Origin: Bryobacteraceae bacterium | Lineage (GTDB): Bacteria; Acidobacteriota; Terriglobia; Bryobacterales; Bryobacteraceae | DNA length: 64,000 nucleotides | Reading direction: 5' to 3' | Assembly: GCA_026002875.1 (NCBI GenBank) | Contig: BPGE01000001.1 | Coordinates: forward strand, 3,348,001-3,412,000 | Shown here: positions 34,581-40,931 of the stretch, one piece after another | Position numbering within the stretch: position 1 is the first letter of the stretch | Layout of the letters: each line of letters opens with the position of its first letter | The notes under the pieces: model-generated | The model's input: the letters and a program-made list of their open reading frames with translations, nothing else | Told to the model about the DNA's origin: nothing | Database searches by the model: none | Position numbers and translations under genes: made by a program

Positions 34581-36002
34581 TCAGCGGACCAGAGGGTCCT
34601 CCACCCATGGGGGCGTGGCCTCGATGAGGCGGCCAAGTTCCGGCTCGACGCGCTCCATCTCCTGTTTCATCTCCCACGCGGCGCGGCGGTAGCTGAAGTG
34701 GCCCTTGACGCCGCTGCGCAGGCGGATGATGTACTCGGCTTCTGCGAAGTCCATCTGGAACAGGAAGCGGCCGCGGGCGGCGAAGGGCAGCAGGTAGTGC
34801 GAGACCTTTTCCGGCAACTGCGCCGCGGCGGTCCGGGCGGCTGCCAGCGCTGCGCCATATTCGGCTTCGACTCCTGCTTCGCGGATCGCATCCGGCGTCT
34901 CGAAGCCGTGCCGCCACGTCCACGCCTGCCGCGTCTGATGGCAGCGGCGGTGGCGGTGCAGGTCGCGGTAAGCGCCGATGTCGATGCGGAGATCGAACGC
35001 GTAGGGCGCGGTGCGGAAGGCGCGAAGCAGTTCATCTCGCCGTCCTCGCGGACCGAGCGCCGCTTCGAGCACTTCCATCTGGCGCGCGCGGCTCCAGGAG
35101 CGAACCGTTTCATACAGCGGCTCGAACGGCCACGCAGTGACAGAGTAGAGCAGCGTGGCGGCGATGCCGGCAAGCGGTTCATCGATCCGCGTGAGGCGCA
35201 CGGCGCCGGGTTCCGCGCCATTCCATCCGCCCAGGTTCTGCTGCGCCCACGCGGCGACAGCACTCATGGCAGCGGAAGGGTATGGATCTGGATCAACGTA
35301 TTTCGCCAGCGTCGGCGCGAGCGGCTCCTGCGGCGTGTTTTCGAGCCACGCGACATCCGGCGGGCGCGCGCAGGCTTCAGCGGTCTCGCCGCCAATCTCC
35401 CGCAGCTCGGCATATTCCGAGGCGCGCCAGCGTCGGATCTGGCGCTCGAGCGTCCGGATGCTGGTCACCTGCCCTACCCCTGTGGGCACGCCCAGAAACA
35501 GCAGGTAGCGGGCGACATCGAAGGCGCGCGCGGCGATGTTGCGCTCGTACGCGTCGGGCTTCATCGCGTCCGGACGCGGAAGCTTTGCTTTCAGGTGCTC
35601 CACCATGCGCGCATGCACCTGTTGATACGCAGCCAGCAGTGCGCGGGCGGCTTCCGCGTAAGTCTCCGCAGCCTCTCCCGCGGCTTCCGGCGGCATGACG
35701 AAGCCTGCGCGGGCAAAGTCCTGATAACGCGAGGAGCGCGCCTGCCCGTCCCACAGCGGCTCGTCTTCGATCTCGATAGCGGCCAGTTCACTGACACCCT
35801 CGAAGCTCAGCGCGAGGTGGCCGAGATCGGCAATGGAGGCGTGGCCGTACTGGAAGTAGAAACTCTCGAGAAACTTGGAAGAATCATGCGCGCGGACCCA
35901 TTCGACCGATTGGCGGATCGAATCAGGAGAACGGCTGTAGCGGGCCAGCGCGTATGCGAGTTTTTCGGGCGGCATGGGCCCGGCGGAGATGACTCGGGGC
36001 AC
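34581..36002 (-). CDS. thyX: Tandem-domain FAD-dependent thymidylate synthase-like protein (ThyX)
   Basis: A 473-residue protein, about twice the usual ThyX length, formed by two ThyX-like halves. The family makes dTMP from dUMP with methylene-tetrahydrofolate, FAD and NADPH. The N-terminal half has YGHASIAD and ends its signature as Q87-A-R-S-S-R-Y93, but lacks the RHR part. The C-terminal half has RDLHRHRRCHQ (RHR at 350-352) and the nucleotide-binding region AEYIIRLRSG then HFSYRRAAWEM, but lacks the S-x-R part. The GTG at 36002 lies seven bases after a TATCAT box. The divergent dut gene starts 20 bases away, which supports a role in dTMP synthesis. Confidence 0.8.
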   Translation of the reverse strand: MPRVISAGPMPPEKLAYALARYSRSPDSIRQSVEWVRAHDSSKFLESFYFQYGHASIADLGHLALSFEGVSELAAIEIEDEPLWDGQARSSRYQDFARAGFVMPPEAAGEAAETYAEAARALLAAYQQVHARMVEHLKAKLPRPDAMKPDAYERNIAARAFDVARYLLFLGVPTGVGQVTSIRTLERQIRRWRASEYAELREIGGETAEACARPPDVAWLENTPQEPLAPTLAKYVDPDPYPSAAMSAVAAWAQQNLGGWNGAEPGAVRLTRIDEPLAGIAATLLYSVTAWPFEPLYETVRSWSRARQMEVLEAALGPRGRRDELLRAFRTAPYAFDLRIDIGAYRDLHRHRRCHQTRQAWTWRHGFETPDAIREAGVEAEYGAALAAARTAAAQLPEKVSHYLLPFAARGRFLFQMDFAEAEYIIRLRSGVKGHFSYRRAAWEMKQEMERVEPELGRLIEATPPWVEDPLVR

Positions 36003-36008
36003 GGCTGT

Positions 36009-36015
36009 TATGATA
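36009..36015. promoter_or_regulatory. Shared bidirectional -10-like element of thyX and dut
   Basis: The seven bases TATGATA read as TATGAT on the plus strand (36009-36014) and as TATCAT on the minus strand (36010-36015). The dut start codon is at 36023 and the thyX start codon at 36002, giving predicted leaders of zero to two nucleotides. One near-symmetric element could thus serve both genes. Confidence 0.55.
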
Positions 36016-36022
36016 GCGGGCA

Positions 36023-36454
36023 GTGCGCATTCATGTGAAACTGCTGCATCCGGACGCGATTCTGCCTCGCTACGCGCATGGGCCGGACGAAGACGCGGGG
36101 ATGGATCTTCACGCGGTGGAGGAAGCGGTCCTGGAGCCGGGCGTGCCGCAACTGGTGCCCACCGGACTCGCGATTGAACTGCCTCCGGGCTGCGAAGCGC
36201 AGATCCGCCCGCGCAGCGGGCTGGCGCTGCGGCACGCCATCACACTGCCCAATGCGCCGGCGACGATCGATCCCGGCTACCGCGGCGAAATCCGGGTCAT
36301 TCTCCTGAACCTCGGACGCACGCCTTACCGCGTGCACAAGGGCGACCGCATCGCGCAGATGGTGATCGCGCGCTATGAAGCGATCGAGTGGGTGGAAGCG
36401 GAGCTGAGCGAGACGCGGCGCGGCGAGGGCGGTTTCGGCAGCTCCGGACGCTGA
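36023..36454 (+). CDS. dut: dUTP diphosphatase
   Basis: A 143-residue trimeric-type dUTPase. All five motifs are visible: [36 protein letters not shown] and the C-terminal [10 protein letters not shown]. It hydrolyses dUTP to dUMP and so supplies the substrate of ThyX while keeping uracil out of DNA. The start is a GTG at 36023, consistent with the near-leaderless box at 36009-36014. The divergent neighbour encodes the ThyX-like enzyme, so the two are likely to be co-regulated. Confidence 0.93.
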   Translation: MRIHVKLLHPDAILPRYAHGPDEDAGMDLHAVEEAVLEPGVPQLVPTGLAIELPPGCEAQIRPRSGLALRHAITLPNAPATIDPGYRGEIRVILLNLGRTPYRVHKGDRIAQMVIARYEAIEWVEAELSETRRGEGGFGSSGR

Positions 36455-36527
36455 GACCGGCGCTTGCGCCGCGCGGCGCGGCGCGATACATAAATAGGAG
36501 CCGATGATCCGAAATCAGGAGGCTCCC

Positions 36528-37922
36528 ATGACGCTCACCCGCCGCACGTTCCAGGCGGCCCTGTGCGGGCTGCCGTTCTCAGGACTGCTGAAAGCCGACG
36601 AATACGAGGCGTTCCGCGCGATGCCGTGGAATGGCCGCGCGCGCGTCGCGCGCGTTTATCTGGCCGGCGCGCCGCACTGGCCGAAGCCGACGCTGGACGT
36701 CGAGGCGGAGCGCAGGGAGGTGGAAGCGAATCTCGCTGAAGCGGCGCGCAAGAACGCGCACGTGGTGGAGCTGACCGGAGGCGAGATGCTGCGCAGCGCC
36801 GAGGAGGTGAAGGCGTGGCTTGCGCGGCAGCAGGATCTCGACGGGATTCTGCTGCTGCCGCTGACGCAACCGACGCCGGGGTTCAATGAACTGATCCAGG
36901 CGGCGCCCGCGCCGGTGCTCGTGTTCTCCCGGCCATATGCGACGCATGCGTGGTCCAGCGTGGCGGGACTGCGCAAGGCGGGGCGCCGCGTCGATGTGAT
37001 TGCGACTTCGAGCTACGGCGATCTTGATCCGTGGTTCCGCATCTTCCGGACGGTCCACCATCTGCGAAAAAGCAAGGTGCTGGTGGGAATCGAGAATCCG
37101 GCCAGCCGCGCAAAGGCGGCCGAAGAATACAGGAGCGCGTTCGGCACGGAGTTCGCATTTCTCCCTGGTTCGGAGCTCGAAAAGGCGTTCGCCGCCGCAG
37201 ACCGGAACGAAGCGAGGAGGCTTGCCGAGGAGTTCACGCGGAACGCGCTGCGCGTCGTAGAGCCGAAACCGGATGAGATCGAAAAGGGTCTGCGCATGCA
37301 CCTGGCGCTGAAGGCCATCATGCTGCGTGAAAAGGCCAACGCCTTCACGATCGACTGTTTCGGCACGCTGATGGCCAGCAAGCTGCCTGGCTATCCATGC
37401 ATCTGCTGGAGCAGGCTGAACGACGCCGGGCTGTATGGCGTTTGCGAGGCCGATCTGCACTCGACGATGACGCAGATGCTGGTGACATCGTACGCGGGCG
37501 TGCCGGGCTTTGTCAGCGATCCGGTGTTCGACCTGAGCCGGAACGAAGTGATCCACGCGCACTGCGTGTCGGCGACGAAGCTGAAGGGGCCGGACGGACC
37601 GGCGTCGCCCTATATCATCCGCGATCATCTGGAGACGCACGAGGGCGCAGTGCTGCAGGTGCTGATGCCGTGCGATGAGACGATCACGGTGGCGCGGTTC
37701 GCAGGGCCGAAGACGATGCTGATGTCAACAGCCGTAGTCACCGGCTACGGCGACAGCGACCGCGGCTGCCGCAGCCAGATCCGCACGCGTGTCAAGGACG
37801 CGGAGAAGTGGCTCGAAAACTACCAGGCAGGGCTGCACCGCGTGATCTTCTATGGCGATCACACGCGGACGCTGGAACGCATGGGGCGCCTGCTGGGATT
37901 CGACATCGTCGTGGAAGCCTGA
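36528..37922 (+). CDS. Tat-exported protein with sugar isomerase-like (FucI/AraA C-domain) features
   Basis: A 464-residue protein. The leader has a twin-arginine motif, LTRRTFQAALCGLPFSG. The middle and C-terminal parts resemble L-fucose/L-arabinose isomerases: ICWSRLNDAGLYGVCEADLH, shortened here to GVCEADLHSTMTQML, then PVFDLSRNEVIHAHCVSATK, shortened to EVIHAHCVSAT. The E and H residues there match isomerase metal ligands. An isomerase with a Tat leader would be unusual, so an unknown secreted function is equally possible. The ATG at 36528 has AGGAGG upstream; another ATG at 36504 has TAGGAG. It ends four bases before the convergent secreted protein gene. Confidence 0.6.
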   Translation: MTLTRRTFQAALCGLPFSGLLKADEYEAFRAMPWNGRARVARVYLAGAPHWPKPTLDVEAERREVEANLAEAARKNAHVVELTGGEMLRSAEEVKAWLARQQDLDGILLLPLTQPTPGFNELIQAAPAPVLVFSRPYATHAWSSVAGLRKAGRRVDVIATSSYGDLDPWFRIFRTVHHLRKSKVLVGIENPASRAKAAEEYRSAFGTEFAFLPGSELEKAFAAADRNEARRLAEEFTRNALRVVEPKPDEIEKGLRMHLALKAIMLREKANAFTIDCFGTLMASKLPGYPCICWSRLNDAGLYGVCEADLHSTMTQMLVTSYAGVPGFVSDPVFDLSRNEVIHAHCVSATKLKGPDGPASPYIIRDHLETHEGAVLQVLMPCDETITVARFAGPKTMLMSTAVVTGYGDSDRGCRSQIRTRVKDAEKWLENYQAGLHRVIFYGDHTRTLERMGRLLGFDIVVEA

Positions 37923-37925
37923 GCC

Positions 37926-39227
37926 CTATTCGTTGTAGTGAACGCGGAAGGGCTGGTTGCGGGCGCGGCCCTCGATGACAATGGACCGCACGCGGTTGCC
38001 GTCGCGCAACAGAATTCGCGCACGCGCATCGACGGGCGCAGCGTCGCCGCGGTTGATGCCCTCGAGCAATCGTGCTTCGATGGTGTCCCCGGAAACGCGC
38101 TCGAGGCGGCCGCGGAACATGAGCGTCTCGCCTCCGAAAGACGAATCGAAGCGGAGCTGAACCTCGCCGTTGCGGCGGTCGGCATACACGGAAGCGCCGC
38201 GCAGGTCATAGCCGGTTCCGGAGTCAATCGTGAAGACGCCACGGCCGCGGCCGCTGTAAGAAAATGTCTCGCCGCCGCCCGAGCCCCAGCCGCTGCCCCA
38301 GCCGGAGCCCGAGCCCCAGCCGGAGCCGCTGCCCCAGCCGGAACCGCCCGTTCCCGCGCCCGTACCCCAGCCGGGCCCCGTGTTCCAGCCGCCGCCGGTT
38401 CCGGTATTCCAGCCGCTGCCGCCGCGCCATTCAAGATCGAACGTGTAGGCGTGGCGGCCTCCTTGCGGGTCTTCAATGCGGACAATGGCGAGGCCGCGAT
38501 TCGTGTTGGGATCGCGGAGCAGCCCCTGCCGGCCGCGCCCGTCGATGCCGCGGAAACGGAAATCCCCGGGATTGACGGGCATGGGTCCGGTGCAATCCAG
38601 CCGCCGCCAGGAAGCCGGCTGGCCGCTGACGGTGCGGATTTCACCCGTATCGCCGCGGATGCCGACCTCGGCCACGCCGTCCACTTCCACTTCGGCGGTG
38701 CACTTGCCGCGGTCGCCGCCGCCGCCGCGGATCGCGGCGCGGATCGTAGCCGCAGGCGTTTCGGCGTACCGCGGTTCGCGGTCGCGCCGCCACGATTCCG
38801 GGCGGCCTCCGGTATTCCAGCCGGCGCCGGCGCGCCACTCGATATCGAATGTGTAGCCTTCGCGGCCGCCCTGCGGGTCTTCGATGCGTACGACGGCGAG
38901 CCCGTTGTTGGAACGGGGATCGGCGATCAGCGTCTGCCGCCCGCGGCCGTCGACGCCTTTGAAGCGGAAATCGGCGAAGCTCGACGGCATCGGACCGGTG
39001 CAGTCGAGCCGCCGCCATGTGGCTGGCTGGCCGCTGATCGTGCGGATGCGTCCTTCGCCCGCCTGAATGCCGACCTCAGCCACGCCGTCCACTTCCACTT
39101 CGGCGGTGCACTTGCCCTGATCCGCTCTGCCTCCTCCACGAATGTTCATCTGAATGACAGCCTCAGGCCCCTGCCAGCCCTGGGCGAACGCCAGTCCGCC
39201 GGCCAGCAGCATGATCGCGCCTCTCAT
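37926..39227 (-). CDS. Secreted protein with two tandem copies of an unrecognised domain
   Basis: A 433-residue secreted protein of unknown function. After a short signal peptide (MRGAIMLLAGGLAFA) come two copies of a domain of about 110 residues, near residues 23-132 and 155-262. They are clearly homologous: both contain GKCTAEVEVDGVAEVGI, SGQPA-WRRLDCTGPMP and GLA-VRIEDPQGGR. Each has two cysteines that could form a disulfide. A Gly/Ser/Trp-rich linker of GWGSGS units follows, then a C-terminal domain of about 110 residues with beta-rich character. The start has AAGGAGG upstream. I do not recognise either domain. Confidence 0.75.
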   Translation of the reverse strand: MRGAIMLLAGGLAFAQGWQGPEAVIQMNIRGGGRADQGKCTAEVEVDGVAEVGIQAGEGRIRTISGQPATWRRLDCTGPMPSSFADFRFKGVDGRGRQTLIADPRSNNGLAVVRIEDPQGGREGYTFDIEWRAGAGWNTGGRPESWRRDREPRYAETPAATIRAAIRGGGGDRGKCTAEVEVDGVAEVGIRGDTGEIRTVSGQPASWRRLDCTGPMPVNPGDFRFRGIDGRGRQGLLRDPNTNRGLAIVRIEDPQGGRHAYTFDLEWRGGSGWNTGTGGGWNTGPGWGTGAGTGGSGWGSGSGWGSGSGWGSGWGSGGGETFSYSGRGRGVFTIDSGTGYDLRGASVYADRRNGEVQLRFDSSFGGETLMFRGRLERVSGDTIEARLLEGINRGDAAPVDARARILLRDGNRVRSIVIEGRARNQPFRVHYNE

Positions 39228-39289
39228 CGGGTTCCTCCTTGCACGCTTCATCCGCCCGGACGCATGCGCCCGGCGCGGCGTTTCTCATT

Positions 39290-40174
39290 TCAATAGATTG
39301 GCTCACTCACGCGGTGGCCGAACCGGTTGCTCTGCGCGACGCGGACGAAGTAGGAATGAACCGCCTCGACCACATCGCGAATGGGATTGGCGTTGCCTTC
39401 CACGAGGCTGCACATCACGGAAAGGATATACGGGCGGCCTTCCAGAAACACGATGCCCGCCTCCGTGCGGACGCCCGGCACGGCGCCGGGTTTGGACGCA
39501 GACACGATTCCGCGTGGCAAAGCCGCGCGGAAATCGGCCTGCACCAGCTTCATGATTTCGATCATGCGGCGCGAGGCGTTGCGGCTGATGAGGCGCTCGC
39601 GGTAGATGAACTCGAACAGGCGCGCCATTTCGAGAGGCGTGGAGGTGTTCTCTTCATTGCGTTTGGCGGCGGCCGAGTCCATCATGATGCGGCGCAGGCG
39701 CGTGGAGCGCAGGCCGAGCTGCGCCATCAGCTGGTTGACGCTGTCCATCCCGACGAGGGCGATGATCCTGTTGGTGGCCGTGTTGTCGGAGTCGCGGATC
39801 ATCAGCGTCAGAAGCTCCTCCACAGTGAGGGAGAGGGGCTGCGGCCCCAGACGAGCATCGAGCGTGCCGCTGCCGCCGGCCCTGTCTTTCTCGGTCAGCT
39901 CGACTTTCTGGTCGAGCGCGAGCGCGCCGGATTCGATCTTCTGGAACGCAGCCGCAAGGATCGGCACCTTGATGAGGCTCGCCTGCGCGGTCACGAGGTC
40001 GCCGTTGAGAGAGAGCACCTTGCCGGTGGAAAGGTCGACAATCGCGAGCCCCATGACGCCATTGAACCGCTGGTCGATCTGGCGCAGCCGTTCCATCAGC
40101 TTGGCTTCAAGCAGCGCCGCCGGATCCTGGGCCAGCAGCGGCAGGACAAGCAGAAATGCGGCAAAAGTCCTCAC
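39290..40174 (-). CDS. Exported class A beta-lactamase-like serine hydrolase
   Basis: A 294-residue exported protein of the serine beta-lactamase fold. The signal peptide is MRTFAAFLLVLPLLAQ. The catalytic S66-L-I-K69 tetrad, the S129-D-N loop and an ENTSTP segment in the omega-loop position are present. The last motif is K228-P-G instead of K-T-G. It may be a beta-lactamase, a peptidoglycan-directed hydrolase or a related esterase. The GTG at 40174 is exactly six bases after a TATGCT box (40181-40186), so the gene is predicted leaderless. It is divergent from crcB with 20 bases between start codons. Confidence 0.8.
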   Translation of the reverse strand: MRTFAAFLLVLPLLAQDPAALLEAKLMERLRQIDQRFNGVMGLAIVDLSTGKVLSLNGDLVTAQASLIKVPILAAAFQKIESGALALDQKVELTEKDRAGGSGTLDARLGPQPLSLTVEELLTLMIRDSDNTATNRIIALVGMDSVNQLMAQLGLRSTRLRRIMMDSAAAKRNEENTSTPLEMARLFEFIYRERLISRNASRRMIEIMKLVQADFRAALPRGIVSASKPGAVPGVRTEAGIVFLEGRPYILSVMCSLVEGNANPIRDVVEAVHSYFVRVAQSNRFGHRVSEPIY

Positions 40175-40180
40175 GGGAGT

Positions 40181-40186
40181 AGCATA
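40181..40186 (-). promoter_or_regulatory. -10-like box TATGCT at leaderless spacing before the beta-lactamase-like gene
   Basis: Reading leftwards: GC, TATGCT, six bases, GTG at 40174. The divergent crcB gene has its own candidate box in the same 20 bases (TAGCGT at 40185-40190 or TATAGT at 40191-40196), so the two promoters must overlap. Confidence 0.5.
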
Positions 40187-40194
40187 GCGTTATA

Positions 40195-40584
40195 GTGAAC
40201 TACCTGTGGATAGCCGCGGGCGCGGCTCTGGGAGGCATGCTGAGGTATTTCTTCTCCGGCGTCGCCGCGCGCCTGGCAGGCGAGACATTTCCCTGGGGCA
40301 CGCTGTTCGTCAATGTCACCGGCTGCATGGTGATCGGATTTTTCGTGTCGCTGACCGGTCCCGACGGGAGGCTGATCGTGCCGTCCCACATCCGCCTTTT
40401 TGTGATGACGGGGCTGTGCGGCGGGTATACGACGTTTTCGACATTCAGCCTGGAGACGCTGCGGCTCCTGCAGGACCGGGAGTGGGCCTACGCAGGGTGG
40501 AACATCGCCTCCAGTCTGGTGTTGTGCCTGGCCGGCGTCTGGGCCGGCTACCAGGCCGCCATGATGCTGAATGAGAGGCTCTGA
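40195..40584 (+). CDS. crcB: Fluoride exporter CrcB/Fluc
   Basis: A 129-residue membrane protein with four helices and the Fluc signatures: GAALGGMLRYFF, NVTGCMVIGFF and GLCGGYTTFSTFSLE, which contains the pore phenylalanines. It exports fluoride as a dual-topology dimer. A single copy is present. The GTG at 40195 is used as start; the precise start is uncertain because the promoter elements overlap it. No fluoride riboswitch fits in the 20-base gap upstream. The DUF190 gene follows after two bases, a common pairing. Confidence 0.9.
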   Translation: MNYLWIAAGAALGGMLRYFFSGVAARLAGETFPWGTLFVNVTGCMVIGFFVSLTGPDGRLIVPSHIRLFVMTGLCGGYTTFSTFSLETLRLLQDREWAYAGWNIASSLVLCLAGVWAGYQAAMMLNERL

Positions 40585-40586
40585 CG

Positions 40587-40931
40587 ATGGAACTGCCTGA
40601 AGATGCCGTCCTGTTGCGTATCTTTCTGGGCGAGAACGACCGCCACGGTAAACGGCCGCTGTATGAAGCGATCGTGCTGAAGGCGCGCGAGCTGCATATG
40701 GCGGGCGCCACCGTCCTGCGCGGTCCGATGGGCTTCGGCAAGAGCTCGCGGCTTCATACAGCGAAGCTGGAACGGCTCAGCGAGGATCTGCCGTTCATCA
40801 TCGAAATCGTGGACACGAAGGCGAAGATCGAAACGTTTCTCCCTGTGGTGGACGAGATGATGCGGGAGAGCGGATCCAGCGGGCTGGTGACATGGGAAGG
40901 CGTCAAAGTCCTGCGCTACGGGCAGGTGTAA
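40587..40931 (+). CDS. DUF190 family protein
   Basis: A 114-residue protein of DUF190, a small PII-like alpha/beta fold. Typical parts are LRIFLGENDRHGKRPLYEAIV, shortened to FLGENDRHGKRPLY, then GATVLRGPMGFG and DLPFIIEIVD. It is often encoded beside crcB, as here with two bases between the genes, and may sense a nucleotide or assist fluoride handling. The function is not established. The 3' end overlaps the following FG-GAP gene by 40 bases in another frame. Confidence 0.88.
   Translation: MELPEDAVLLRIFLGENDRHGKRPLYEAIVLKARELHMAGATVLRGPMGFGKSSRLHTAKLERLSEDLPFIIEIVDTKAKIETFLPVVDEMMRESGSSGLVTWEGVKVLRYGQV

Noticed and set aside
33060-36038. 992-codon plus-strand frame across rhaT and thyX
   Set aside because: Starts inside the MFS gene in another frame and is antisense to two recognised genes; no domain is visible.
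38270-38420. Apparent tandem repeat of GCC/CCA-rich units
   Set aside because: It is the coding sequence for the GWGSGS linker of the secreted duplicated-domain protein, not an independent repeat array.
40175-40194. Possible fluoride riboswitch before crcB
   Set aside because: Only 20 bases separate crcB from the divergent gene, too few for the aptamer.
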